From the NCBI RefSeq assembly GCF_014839805.1, contig NC_051142.1, positions 16,338,589-16,402,588 of the forward strand: a stretch of DNA of 64,000 nt, written 5' to 3'. Shown one piece after another: positions 27,601 to 42,600 of this stretch. The DNA comes from Manduca sexta. Lineage: Eukaryota > Arthropoda > Insecta > Lepidoptera > Sphingidae. How positions within the stretch are numbered: position 1 is the stretch's first letter; each line of letters opens with the position of its first letter. The translations under genes and the position numbers were made by a program. The notes under the pieces are model-generated. The model worked only from the letters and a program-made list of their open reading frames with translations. It ran no database searches and was not told the origin of the DNA.

Positions 27601-30600
27601 CTTTCCATACCTGTGTTATTTATTAGTGGAAATTTCGCTGGATTCTGTAACATATTCTTTTATTATTTATATTTGATATTTTCTGTTTGTTTCCCAAATA
27701 TTAAATAAATAAATAAAATAATATTAATTTTCCATACATCCATCATTTTAAAAGCCTGCGTATTACAATAGTCTAGAAAAAAAATCCGGTTTTGACTATT
27801 TTTAGCATCCACAACTGCGACTGTTTGGAGAGCCAATATAGTACTTCGATAATTGAAGAGCCCGTGTATTGGCACGAGGAAGCGAAGTCGCTTTATTCTT
27901 TTTGTTTTGTAATTACACTATACAATCACGAGTATAATGTCATATTTGTTCGTTTTTATTTTTATCATAACTATACTAATATATAAAGCTTAAGAGTTTG
28001 TTTGTATGAACGCGCTAATCTCAGGAAAAAATGAACCGATTTTGATGTTTTTTACTAATACGAACCTTCATTACTCTTGAGTGCAATAGTCTTTATATCC
28101 CTGGAAAATATTTATCCCGGGAAAAATCACAGCTAGTTTTAAATCGAGGCACATATTTAGATCTTTAGGTACCGGACAGGACCCTTGGTATCACTCAAAT
28201 ACGTCACAAATTTTGATTATACTAATTAAGCTAGCAACACAAAGCCCTGATATTTATATGAACCCATATCCCATTATGAAATATCCGTTATTTACGATAC
28301 GACAACCCTATTGTAAGGCGATTGTTTATGGCCTGTGTGTCCGAAGAATAGACAAGACGCTGCACGCGGCTACACATTCATAACAAGAAACAATACTGAC
28401 GTTGACTGATGTCGGATTTACTTAATCCATTAACTTTCATGGAAAACAATAAGCAGGGTATAAACATATATGAAATTTGATTCGACAATCTATACTAATA
28501 TACAAAGCTGAAGAGTTTCAATGCGCTAATCTTAGGAACTAAACAGATTTTCAGATTGCAATCATGCGTATCAGCACCTATATGTTGTGTCGGGTACCCT
28601 TTCGAAATTTTTCACCTTTCGTCACTGGGAACTACTAAACCGATTTTGAATTTCTTTTTCACTAATAGGAAGCTTCATTACTTCTGAATGCTATAAGGTA
28701 ACTTTTTATATCGTTAAAATATAAAGCGGGACTTTTATCTCGGAAAAAACCATTTTCACACGGACGGAACCGCAGGTAAAAGCTAGTCTGAGATATAAGT
28801 GTATTTTTTTAGAGCTTTAAAGATTCTTTATAAGGTACAATAACCATCAGTGAGGTCACAGTTCAATCTGCTACATTGTAAAATATTTTCTAAAGAAAGG
28901 GACGCAGATTCATTGTTAACTCGTTACGCTAGTATGTCTAATATCTATGCATTTTGTATTTCAGTTTGAAGGATAATGAAGCCAGCGGTATTACACGGCA
29001 TCATAAAACTTTACGAGCAGTGTCGACCGCAGTGACGCGCAACGCATTTAGTATTTTAAAATTTTCATGCTGGTGCTACTGTTTTCGGTGGGAATACCAC
29101 CCCGTGGGTACAGGGGTGAGGGTCTTGTCAAGTCTAATATGCCCAGGTAACTCGTCTGGGGGGGGGGGGGGGTCATTTGGGTTCTCAAATGCCGAGGTAA
29201 CTCGTCTTGCCATTCAGTTCTATACAAAAAACTCACCAGCATAGGAATGTTTGGCACGACCACCGCGTCGTCGTCCATGCCGGTGCTCAGCTCCGGTTGG
29301 AATGTGTACGTCCTCTTGTAGTGGAAGGACAAGGTTCCATTCTCGTTGTCTGTTATGTTCACCTTCTCCCACTCTTCGCTGGAACATCAAATGAGTTGTT
29401 AGGATGTAATTATGATCACAGGTGATGGATATGGATAGAGTTTTTCATGTCCTCTTTTATTCAATTCTCAAAAGTTTTGCAGAAGCCAAACTTGCGCGGC
29501 CAGGATTTATAACCTACTTAAAGACACACAGAGCTCTGGACACTAATTCATCCCATTATAAAGGCTAAATATACCCTATAATATTCGTTTTATTATTCAT
29601 TAATATTGTACCTGGTCAAACATTTACTTTAAATCAAAAAACAGTAAATAAGTAGAACACTTGAAAAACATAAACCGCCTTACATAGAACAGTTGAGTAA
29701 AAAAATATTGTTTGCACAATTCCAACACAAAGAAACATCGGTATTAATTAGATAACCCAGAAAATCAATCTAAATGCACTTAATTTAATTAATAGCTCGC
29801 TTTAAACTCAATTTGGTGGGAGTTGAAATACGATTGCATTAATTGTTTTATGTTCATCTTAATTAAAATTCATTGGGTGTTTTTCCTTTATTTTAGAGCC
29901 AACCACGCAATTGCGTGTGAATAGATACTATCCTCAAACTATGTATATACAGAATACCACTTCACCTTCTCAGTAGTAGAAAAGGCCCAGCAATGAATTA
30001 AAATACAGGGCAAATAGGGCGGCATGAATGCCAAATGCCCCGGTCAGATCGGAATGGTTTCAGGAAGCTCCAAAATGTGTAAAATCTTATGAATGAAAAC
30101 ACTTTATATAAACCACATACAGCAATAACAATACAACATAATAAAAAAAATACGTGCAACAATAGACGGTTTTATCACTATTTTTATATGTGCCAATGTG
30201 ATGATAAGTGAAGTGGAGTCTAATAGGATGTCGACTGACGAGACTTGGCTTTCATAAAACAATACTCACGAGTACACATAAGGTCCCAATTCGTCTAGCA
30301 CCGGCTTGGAGCCGTTGTTGAGGAACTCGTCCGCGTTGGTCACGTTGTACACGTACACCCTGACGAACGGCCGCACCGGCGGCTGAGCCCACCACTCGAA
30401 CGTCATCGAGCCAGGGCGCAGCACCAGCTCCTGTGGGCAGAGATAGGTTTGAGAAGGCGAGTTACGATTGGGAATTGATGCCTGAAGTGAGTGTTACAAG
30501 TGAGATAAATCAGGTAAAAAAGAAATTTTGTTTTAAAATACATTAATAATTTCTTATGTTTACGCGAATGTTAGACATTGAAATAAAAACTAAAAACTAT

Positions 30601-33600
30601 TTAAACGGATTTTATCGCGGTTTTTTATATTATTATTTTCTAACGACGTTTCGAAGACTTTGCAGCCTTCATGGTCACGGGGGGGACCATGAAGGCTGCA
30701 AAGTCTTCGAAACGTTTTTAGTTTTTATTTCAATACATTAATAAATAAAATTTTGGGTCTAATTTAATGAATCGATTAAATTATATTTTGTATCTACAGT
30801 AACAAAAATTGTTTTATTCAAGCAATGATCTTATTGTATTGTGACGTATGAGGAAGTGAAAAGCTCTGTCATCGAGCAAAAAGTCGCACTTCGCTTAAAA
30901 ATTAATTACTACTAAAACGCATAACATTACACAAACACATTACCCAACATCCCTATGAATGGATTTGCACGGCCAGTCAAAACGCCAGCGACTAGCGACC
31001 AGCAACTGTGCCAAGGTCGCACACCGTTAGCGGTCTCACGTGTCGCAAGAGACAATGGAGTTTACGCTTAATCAAACGTGTGGAATTATGCACTCGCATA
31101 TAACGTACAGTGCGCATCAAATTAATGTATACAAATAAAAAAATAATTTATGTAGGTATTAGACTGTAATTAATTTGGAATATCATCTTGACAACGTATA
31201 CATTATTTATTATATTTGGAAAACAAACAGTACAATTATTCTTATAACATTAATGGCTTAACAAAGACTAGTAAAGTTTTCACCGATAAATATAAAAAAT
31301 ACCCTAATATCAAATTAAGAGTAAAATTAGTACAAATAACATTAAGATTACAAACAATTAATATATTTTTTATAAACTTTAGGACTACGTACGTAGGAGT
31401 AAAATACGTTCATTTGGGGGCAGTCGTTCCTACGACAGTTTCAAACCTGCACCACTTTAATGTTAGCTTTATTGATACATTTTCATTTTGTCGCTATTCA
31501 GCCAAAATTGTTTATTCATTAAACACAGTGATAGATAAGCATAAGTGAGAGCAAGTCTTTCGTTTGTTGATGTGGCCACTGCAGTAAATTTGAAGAAAGT
31601 ACATTACTCTGGAATTTAAATTGCAACAAGAGATACACTCTACTCGGTACCAAAATTTTTATGGCTTCATCAGTTCTAAACTGGTTTTTTTAATCGTTTG
31701 TAGTTAAAATACAAATGACATAAAATAGAGTTCCATTGTGCTTCTTCTCAGTTCACTGAACATTCCAATTACTGCTCCAGTTATGACATAATTAAACATA
31801 AATTTTATGTCATAATGTGATAAGAAGACACGTATAGGCAACCTTATTAACTGCCTTTTTACTGAATAAAAGATTTTTGTTCATGTATAACATATTAGAA
31901 TGAAATGAATGAAATAAATAACATGAATTATGATTATTTACATTTTTATATTTAGAAACATTCAAACAGCTGTTAAATATTTGTTCTTCTATTTCCATAA
32001 AAAAAGCAACCCCGTTTTAAACAAACTATAAATAAACTTTCTAAACCTGTAAAGAGATTAACAATCATTGCCAGTTGTTTTTATTTAAATAACATTACGA
32101 AACCAAATCGAAGGCAATTGTTTTTTAAAGAGAGAACGGGTAAGGTCGTTTGTTTACAAAATAAATCCGATCGTGATGACATAACGGAATCAATTAATTG
32201 CCCAAAAGGGTTGGCAGAGAGATATTCGAAAGAGTAAATGACACCGCCTTCAATAGTATTGCCTCCTGAGGGTTGAGTGACTTGTCTGGGGCCATTCCAT
32301 ATGCGCCGAAGAAGTTCACCGCGGGTTTTTGTTTAGTATGCCGGTGTAGGGTATATTCTGATGATGCTGTATTCACGAATGTTGATATTGGACCGTAAGA
32401 CCGGTGAAACCAACATAACCGATCCAATGATCCCTAAGTGGTGGTAGCTATAACGTATTCTTTCCCCACGAAAAAGGGGTTAGAGTGACTTAATATGAGG
32501 ACGCAAAGTCCGCCTGAAAGCAATTTCATAGTTTTCTTAGGCTTTCTTCAGCCCTGTATATCGAACAGTCAACTGAAGTAAAGTTGTATCTGAATATCAG
32601 CTAATCACAACGACCCGATGCCTTAGAGCGCACCTACCGACACCTTCGAGGGTGAAAGGTGTGAGTGTATATATGAGTGTTAGTTGCACTAGTGATGATT
32701 AAAATGAGCTACTATGTTTTCGGACACTGTACAGTCATATACCAAATCTTATACCCTATACAATAATAAAACCCTGTCAGTTATCGTTACATGCCCTTGA
32801 ACTAAATGCATCCATTTTGCCTAATGGCTTGAAACTTCAAGATAATTCACGCTAAGTCCGTGACCTCGCATTAAACCGAGGTGGTTTATGAAGATTTCAA
32901 AATGACCTTTTACAACGGACCAACAAAACAATAGATTACTTTTGGCAAATATTTGAGCCCGTTATGGTAGGCACCGAAACTTCTATATCTGTCACCAAGC
33001 AGCAATGTGCACTGCCGTATACCACTTTGAAAAAGTTAGTTTGTGTAATCAAATTACTAGCATGATACACACAAGGTAAAGTCAAGTCAGTCAGTCACAA
33101 AGAGTTTTGTGTCATATCATTCGAAGTTTTAGGTGTAGTTGTTACTAATACAGTGCGGCCGTGACTCTTATTATCAAATAACCAGCTGAACCCGCGTTTC
33201 AATTCTTGTTAGTCGCCGTTACTATGTTGATCTGCGTGCTTAATTCTACATATCCTATTAAAGAAGGCAATATTATCAGCATAGGCGTTGCTGAACCGGT
33301 GCAGACCTTTCATTGAATTCGCCGGTGTTTTTGTTCTCTTCCACGAGCTGTCCCGCCTAAAGAAAATCCAGTAAACCAGCAGCACACGATTAATTGAAAA
33401 AAGGAAGTGTATCGATGTTTCTAAACCAGCCCAGTAAGGCGAGCGCAGACGGTTGTGTATAATTTGGAGCCGGACGGCCGCGGCCGGGTGCAAGGTTCGA
33501 TGCGCATCATCGCATCGCCGGCGTCGCTTTCCAAACACATTAACAACCGGGTGCAGCAACTGCTTGCCAGTTGTTATCAATACGGACACTGATTATAAAT

Positions 33601-36600
33601 TTTTCCTATCATATCCTACATGGATTTTATTTATATCTTGCAGCACAAAGCATGATAAGGTCGAGAGACTTTTACATCGTGGAGATAGATTTTTAAAATC
33701 CGTAAGCGTAATGACTACCGCGGCCATATATAGGGGGGAGAGGGGAGGAGTCACTACCCCTCTATATGTAATTACTTAACTATTGGAATTAACTACATGA
33801 ATATTTGTCCACAATGACATCTGACTAAGCTCATGATCAGAATAGCAAGCGGAACTTTCAATAACAACATGCACTGCGGTCGTCACTCTGCGATCTCAGG
33901 GATCCATTGGTTCGTAGTCAAAGTAGATAATGCAGTAATAATAAGACGACGAGGGACCTACTAATGACATAATGAATGATGAGATGAATGAAAATGTCAT
34001 TATGATACCGTACTTTAGCAAGAGCATGTTAAATTAACACATTCCTTATGCGTACAGGCATGAGGCGTTATAATATTATCTACGTTATGCAGATGCAGGC
34101 TAATTGGTATGGTTCCTACCATCAATGGAACAGAAGATTTTGGCACGACACGTTTAGGTTGTCTCGTAGATTATAGTTTGACGTTTATCAGAAATTCATT
34201 AACTAATGCAATGAGCATTGAGAATGACTGTCGAAACTCTTCAGCAATTTCTAACACTTGAATCTGATATTAAGCTAAAAGGCCAGTGGGATATATTTTT
34301 CTTACGTAGTATTAATATTTTTTTCAAGGAATATTGAAGACTGTGGACCTGTTACATAGTTTTATCCGAATCGTCATGTCGTCTAGAATGCCCACGTATA
34401 ATTCTATAGTTCGGTCCCTGTATTGTGGGATTATACAATTTACATTACATATTGTTGTTTCGGAATACTAAAAATAACTACTAAAATATGGTCATATATC
34501 GTTATCACCATCATAAGCCGCAAGATGTCCAATATTGAACATAGGCCTCCCTCAAAGAATTCCAGATCGAGCTATTTGAAGCGGCCCGCATACAGCAACC
34601 TCCTGTCATATAATATGGATGCTGTTTTTATTGTTTTCTATTTTGATCGTATTGGAAGAACACGTTGATGAACAAATGAATTACGATGTAGTATGAGATT
34701 AAAATTGTTCGGAAGGTGAGTTTAAAAATATTTAAGTTACTGCAATACTTGAGGAAACTATCATTGTCATATTTTAGCGCATTGTACGTTGGACAACGCC
34801 ATTTTAACCTTAAGAATACTTATACTAAAGTCTAGACTGAGAGATGCCACACATGTATTAAATAATAATGACAACAGAAAATAATTTTAAGCTACGACCT
34901 TTAAGTTTAATTTTATCATGTTTTTTGTACATTAATTCCAAAGGTTTTTTGTTCTGTTTACGTTTTTACACAAATGCCGTAAGAAGGTTAATGTATGTGT
35001 GAACGTTATTAAATATTCATTTACTAAATGCTTGAATTATTTTTAATACATAAAATATAATATGTTTATGAATAGTAATTAATTGTTTACCACAACGTTA
35101 GCGCAGAGAAACATCTACGTTAGTCCTATGGAGACTGACGCCTAAATTATTTTATTATTAACGTATTTATTTTTTTAAAAATCATGCGACTGTTTTTTTT
35201 TGCAAAAATTAAGCATTTCAATCGATTAAGCATCGAAAAGCATTACGAGTCTACAAACTTGTACAATAGAATGGTCGAATATAGGAGAATATGCGGCCTT
35301 TCTCATAAAAGTAATGGTCTCAAACGACGCAATATTTTTAGAGACTAAAGAGGTTTCTAAATAATTTATTTATTATTAGGACATCCAGTATATGTTAATA
35401 AACTAGCTTCAATAATATATGACAATAAAAACAAACTTAAATGCACAAAATTCTAAGGTGTCACAGCATGCTTTGGAAAAACTAACACAACCAATAACTA
35501 TTTATAAACGAATAATATTTTTATGAAATAAAGGTATCTATATTAAATTGAAATTACATAAAAAAAAAAGAAAGATAACATAATGATGTTCAAATAATGA
35601 GCAAAATATACCTACGTATAACTATAGGAGAGCATGTAACAATATTTTGATGATTACAATATAAGAAGGCTTATTTTTTTAAATTGCTTGTGTTTTCATA
35701 ACATACGTAACACGGTTTTAGTTATATATCAACGATCAAGTATGCGAAATCTCGCAACTCCATCGATGTTCTGATGTTTTTTGACAAGTCATGTTTGTGT
35801 TGCATAAAAATGAAATATTACCGAGTTCCTAAAAAACGACTTACATAATGGTCGATCGCTGCTTGATGTGATAAGGATTGTTTTTGCGTGTATTTTTTGA
35901 ATCGTCAGTGTGTAGGTATTCTTTCAATACTTTAATGATTCCATGCATTTTAATGCAGATTTCTTTAAAATTTTGACAATATCACGAATCTTATGTGGGT
36001 ATGATAAAAATATTTTATTTCAAGAGCACACCTGACTTGATTTTATGTTTGCTGTAAAAATAATTATAAATTACGATCACGTTGTCAATGTCAATTACAT
36101 TCCGGATTTTGATTTTTTTCTCGGCAAACATTAAGATGTGTAACTTATAAAAGATTTTAGATTTGTGCCTTTTATTATTATCATCATCATCCACCTTTAG
36201 CAGTCCACTACTGGACATAGGTCTCCTCCAATACTCGCCATTTATCTGTCTTCGGCTTGTCGCATCCCGTTTCTGCCAGCGATATTACGCAAATCGTCAC
36301 TCCATTTAGCTGGAAGGCGTCCCACACTATGCTTACCACCTCGTAGTCACCTATGGTATTGTAGTGGTAATCTATAACACTTTAGAATACTTACATGGTC
36401 TATGAAGAGTCGGACCCAGGTGCCGAAGAATATAGCGCAAATCACACCCAGGAGCAGAAGTACCACGGCGATTGCGAGCACCAGCCCTGCAAACAAAAAA
36501 ATAACATCAGATATAGAGTTCCGATGGCGTATAAATAACATTGTAGGACAGGAGACTCTTCTTTCAGCTCAGCTCGTCTCCTACATAACCGGATTTCTAC

Positions 36601-39600
36601 CCTCTTCCCTTTATATAGAATTTCTTTAAACTCGAATTATCGATAGAACGATTCGCAGACCGCGTTTATGCATAAGTATCTATGTTGTGTCGTGTTGCCT
36701 ATCGGAAAATTTCATCTTTCACTACTGGTACCAAATAATCATCAGCCATGAGCCGTGGAAGAACATAATAATTTTAGTCTTTTCCTTCTTCTCTTCAACT
36801 CAGCTCATGACAATTTATTGGATCAGTATCAAAAAATATAGCGACAGACATAATTTATAATGCTCTGAAAGAACACCTGAACATCTTATTAGTCTATCCC
36901 TACTCCATTCAAATTCAATTCATTTGAGCTTAGTGGGTTTAGCATCATTTAATTAAATAAGATCACGTACGTTAACGAATGTACGTGATTTTCGTCATGA
37001 ACATAATAAAACGACGCGCCCTATAAAACTATGGGAATTATTTTATTGAAATGAATCATTGACGTATAATGACGTTAAACGCACGATCGACGGTATTGTG
37101 TCCGGTATGTTACGGTACTCTATCCCAGTGAAAACAGGCACATTTCGACCTGTCTCTTGGTTCAAGAGGACGTTTAACGTTATACGTCACGGTGCGATAT
37201 CACTATCGATGCTGTGTCGAACGATCTGATATTTATAGTTCTAAATTATTATTCTCTTCAACCAGATAAAAAGAAGGGTAAGTCGCTTGCAAATGGTAAG
37301 CAACCATATTTCCAATCAATCTATAGCAATGTCATCATTTTGAATAACACATTTCCTACTGCACTGCACTCTACTGGTCAACGACCAGGGGCTAAACGCC
37401 TTTAAACCGGTATATAACAGTGTTAACATATTGGTCCTTAGTAGATATAGAGAAAACTATGATAAGGTTTTTCATGATTCATGCAGTCGCAGCATACGAC
37501 AGATATTCAACCTACTGGCAGCTGTTTAGTGTCTATTTTCGTTATTCCCAAAATTATATTTATCTTTCATTTAGTACATATTTCTGGTTTAACACATCAT
37601 TCCTCATGTACGTGTGCAAAGTTGACAATACCGAACGCGTTACCTTTCATAACATTTCCCGCAAACGATCCGTGTTTTGACTACATATTAACAACACTTC
37701 TGTTCCCGCGCTCGCGTACAAAATGGCGGCACGACGCCATATTTGCCAACGAGGTGTCACGTAATCATAATAATCGTTTCCTTAGCCTCGTGACGTATTA
37801 GATGGATTCTTTGCGAATTTATTGTTGCATTTGAATATTGAATGGATTAGTTGGAATTTCGCCGTTGATTTTTTAAACGTAATTATAGAGGACGTGACGT
37901 GTTCGTTCTGAGGACGTGATCAATCCAGTCACCAGTGGTATGACACAATAATAAGGTAAATGTCAGATGATTTATGGCATGTTATGTGGTATATTTTATG
38001 GATGTTCATCGCGGCAAAGGAATGTTTTACATAATGCCTCCTTTGCTGCAAGTCGAATTAAAATATATCTACACAAGGTTTTACGTCACGCACTAAGATT
38101 GTAATGAACGGAAATCTCCTATCCAGACAAAAAGTCGTTGGTATTTTGTTTTCAATCCAGCACATGTTTTCCAAATCATTTTTAGCTAAATCATTGATAG
38201 TCAAGTGATCTGCTCGTCACATTGTTAAATTATATAAATAAATATTAATGCATTTCACTGCTTAACGAAAATGCATGATATAATGTATACTCACTGGTAA
38301 CGGTGGTCAAGAACATAATCAAAGGTGATAGCCTAACGGTTGCAACTTGTGGACGAGATTGCCGGGACAGAGACAAGAGATTTGACACCACCTATGTAAA
38401 AGATTGGCCAGCGCAATTACTGGCCATCATGAGATTTAACACCTTATCTGTCAGCGTGATGTGCAGTGGAGTGCAACGCAGAATTTGGTTATTCGAAGTT
38501 GTATAATATGTTTCTACTGTTTATGGGCGGTCGTATTATTTACCATTGGGCGAACGGCATGGTCGACTTATCACGAAATTGCAATAAAAATACGTATCTT
38601 TTTGCGGAGTTATCATTGTTAACCATTGCTTGCGGTATCGCGAAGAAACCTTCTTAGCTAAAAACACTCCATGATTATTTTTTTTTGAGAAGTCTTATGC
38701 GTATTAAACTAACGTGGTGGACTAAAAGCCCAACCCCTCATTGGTACGGGCCCGTACTCAGCGGTCGGACAGTTTAATACAAGGCCAATCAATACTATTA
38801 TATAAAGCTGAAGAGCTAGTTTGTTTGTTTGTTTATACGTGCTTATTTCAGGAACTATTGGTTGGAATTGAAAAAATAGTTTAGTGTTTAACAGAGAACC
38901 ATTTATCGAGATAGGATATAGGCAATATAACATCACGCTATGACCATTGGGAGTGGAGCATCAATGAAAATCGTGAATGTTAAACGTTGGGATTTTTTTC
39001 TTTTTGAGTTTCCGCTGCGTGCGGTGCATAAACGGCTATCATGAAAGACGGAATTTTCGTCTTTAAAAAAAAAATGTTATAAAACAAAGCCCCCGCCGCA
39101 TCTGTCTGCTGGTCTGAACGCGATAAACTCAAAAATAATATGAAAATTCCAAGACATCACGTGCAAAGTGTTAACAAAAATGCTTAGTTTGCTAAAACGC
39201 CGTATCGGTCACTTGACCTTGGCTTAAGCTGACTAAGGCATTGTTTACCAATTAATTAGCGATACAATATTGTCCGAGCAACATCATTGGGTCGTTTTTT
39301 GACTGGCATTGAATTGCGTTTCAGTTTGAGGGACATGTAGCACTTGCAATAGATATTGAATTTATTGAACATCTAAACTAGACCAGGGTAATCCCAATTT
39401 GAAATTAGAAATAGTTTGTGCCATTGTTCGTATTGTTATTCAATTGTTTTAAAAATTCCTAACGAAACGTCATTTGCGTGTGTTGTTGGCGAATAGACGA
39501 GGCCGTAACGTTTTATCAACCAGAATCTATACCATTATATAAAGTCGAACAGTTTGTTTGTTGGAACGCGCTAATATCAAGAACTATTGGTTCGAATTGA

Positions 39601-42600
39601 AAAATTCTGTTAGTAATAGATAGCCCATTTATCCACGCTACGGCCTCAATAATAAATGTTACAAATTATAATTAATACAACATCAATTTATTTAATATCA
39701 AGAGATTCCCAACTCTACACTAAGCATACAATAACAACGCGTGAAGTAGGTACTATAATTAAATCATGGACATCAATTACAAGAGAATTAACTACACAGA
39801 CACCCAAAACGATTTGCAAATCACACATTTGACCCGGTGCGAGAATCTAATCAGGGGCCTCTCGTTTCATTTCCGATCGCCCATCGCGACACCGACGCTG
39901 TCGACTCAGGGCCGTAGCTACGGGGGGGCATTGGGGCGCAATGCCCTACCTTAAAATACTATTGCCCTACCTTAATAATCAACTAAATTATACATTACTA
40001 CTCTATCAGAATATATGGAGCAGTGGGTTATTTGTTTCATGATTTGGAAGTTGCTTCCATAGAGTTATTCGTATTGATGGGTGGAATAACCCCCTTTCGA
40101 GATTTAAGGGAATTTTGTTACAATCTGTATATTACCGTAACAATTACGTAAGTATTAACCTGACTCATTCGCGTTCATAATTCAAGAAAGCCAAAAATCG
40201 ATGGACCAGATCAGATCTATTAACATTTTTACTTCCGCCCTATCCGTCACCACAGCTGCCCTACCTTAAATTCAAGTCTAGCTACGGCCCTGTGTCGAAT
40301 GTCAATATTACTGGTTTTATATTTGTTTTATGGGTCCCATATATACTAGTTGTGCCAGCCGTTCCTTATGTGTCAATTTTGATTTGGGTAAAATAGCCAT
40401 TAGCTACCCACAAAGATTAAATAAAAATATAATATAATATCAGCCCTGTATTATATACTGTCCCACTGCTGGGCAAGGACCTCCTCTACTACTGAGAGAG
40501 ATTAGGCCTTAGTCCACCACGCTGGCCTAGTGCGAATTGGTAGACTTCACACACCCTCCAAATTCCTATAGAGAATTTCTCAGGTATGCAGCTAGCGATA
40601 ATTCACAAAGAATACATACTATTTTTTTTTTTAAAATCTGATGTGTGTGCCCTTGGGATTTAAACCTGCAGGCATTCGTGTCGGCAGTTCGTTCCACACC
40701 CAACTAGGCTATCGCCTTAGAAAGATTAAGGAGAAGATTAATGATTACGTTTACTATAACTTTTTACTATCTTATATTTATAATTTGGTATTAATGCCCC
40801 CACTCTCTACTCACACGTTCGCATTGACGTAACGAAGCGTTGTGGCACTTTTGTAAAATTTCACTGTTTTCTATTCGTGTTACAAAACATTAAAGTATTG
40901 TCGAGCGTAGATATTGAAACAAAGAGTGGTTACCACATGGATTACTTCACGTGATGAACGTCCATACATTGATTCGACTTGACAAGAGGCTACTCTATGT
41001 AAACCATCCGAGTAGTCATTAAAAATAGTCTTGACTCGAAAAAAAAATTGTCCACGAAAGTGATAAATATTGAAGAAATATGAACCCAACCTTAATTCTA
41101 ATGTAATTTATTGCGATCGCATAGCTTTTTCTTTTTAAAACAAAAAACCGTTCGCACTAACTTTCATACCTCAACTCGTGTAATTCTTAATAAATACTAA
41201 CCGATATTATATATGATAATTCAGTATTTTATCAATATAAGCGAAAGTCTTCTAGTCCAGCAAATTTTAAGCCGACAAATTTGAGTTAGCATAATAATTC
41301 ACTTGTCTTATCAATGTGATTCATATTTCATTCGACAGTATGAATGATAGATAGAAACTGCGTCAACAAAGCAAAAAAGTAGCATTCATTCAAGATTTAT
41401 TATTTCTTGAAACTTGCTCTTTAACTTGAAATATAATACGTGCCATATTGTTTATAATTATAGATTTGATTCAAGGACAGGAAATTTAAATGTTATTTTG
41501 TAATAAAATAAAATGGCTCCGCAACTTAACGTTAGCTCAATATAATTTAAGTTTGAAAATGGAATACAACATTTACAAAATAGTCCAAATACCTATTATA
41601 TTGGATGTATGTATGTATGCCAGACATTAGGATGATCATTAAATTCCATTTAGAAAAATATAAGACAAAGAAAAAAATAATTATCTATACTCTATAGCAT
41701 GCGATTCTTTTTTCGAAAAGAGAACGTTAATTTTATAAATGTTGTTCTATTAAAAATAGAACCACGTGGAACAATCTGCAGCGGTTTTTTGAATCGGACT
41801 TAAGTAAAATTAAGTTTTCTTAGTAAAAATTAAGCGAAAGGTTCAGTGCAATGCCCATTACAATAATTTCTATAATGACTATTGCAAAAGACGAACTGAG
41901 TTGATCATTAATGATCCGTTCTTGATGAAAATAAATTACATCAATATCACCGTCGTGTTGTAAGCCGGCTTTAAAAAGAGTAATTAGAGTTTCATGCTAT
42001 CTGTTCTAGTGGAAATTAATTTAAAATCGGACCTCAGGCGAGAATTAGTTCTTGCATTACTACACGTCTTATCATTCCTCTAGCTAAAACTCTTTCTATA
42101 GAGATTGTGATAGTTTAAATAACATATCCAATTGAAATACTACGTTCACAAAATCTTCATTTACTGATGTTACTTTAAAGATCTCATAGATGTAACATTA
42201 TATTTCAACGTCAAAATAAGTATAGTGAGTAATTTAGATCCAAACTTTCCATTTTCGTCAGCGCGCAAAAACTTATTTAGCACTCGAAGGCTACGACCTA
42301 AATGTACATTTAAGTCCAGCTTTATAACGCCAAAATTACAAATATTTGGCATCGTACCATATACGAAATGACATGAGGCAAGGATATATGATTTCATATG
42401 GTATATGATCATTTTATAAATTATTATAAACAGTGAAATAGGGTCCTGGGTCGCTACGTTAAATGTGTCTTCTTTTTCTTTTTCACACGCACCTTTCGTA
42501 CGCCTAGTAGCTTTATCTATGCATATTATAAAACGAAATCCCCTTTTCTGTCTCTCTGATCGATTTACTCAAAATCTATTGAATGGATTTTTACGAAATT

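Larger units (their letters stand above)
15209..29236. other. 14.0 kb intron 4 of the receptor
   Basis: No convincing coding exon on either strand. It holds family E copies, a TIR element, several SINEs and short Helitron-like elements (listed separately), separated by AT-rich unique sequence. Short ORFs such as 17403-17630 and 21335-21589 (minus) lack motifs or exon signals. Confidence 0.8.
30431..36394. other. Intron 2 of the receptor (5.96 kb)
   Basis: AT-rich, with repeat fragments and one CG-rich block (33440-33560). The plus-strand ORF 31216-31548 and the minus-strand ORF 33209-33589 show no domain and no family exon signals. Confidence 0.75.

Noticed and set aside
31216..31548. 110-codon plus-strand ORF
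   Set aside because: Composition (Asn, Tyr, Lys, Ile) follows the AT-rich DNA; no motif; lies in a receptor intron on the opposite strand.
33209..33589. 126-codon minus-strand ORF
   Set aside because: No family resemblance and no phase-compatible splice sites; inserting it between exons 2 and 3 would break a continuous CD36 alignment (FIDH-ELVLRPG).
21335..33589. Shared 'SSWKR' peptide in ORFs at 21335-21589 and 33209-33589 as a novel repeated protein motif
   Set aside because: Only about 11 bp of DNA (TTCCACGAGCT) is common; the rest diverges, so the match is too short to support homology.
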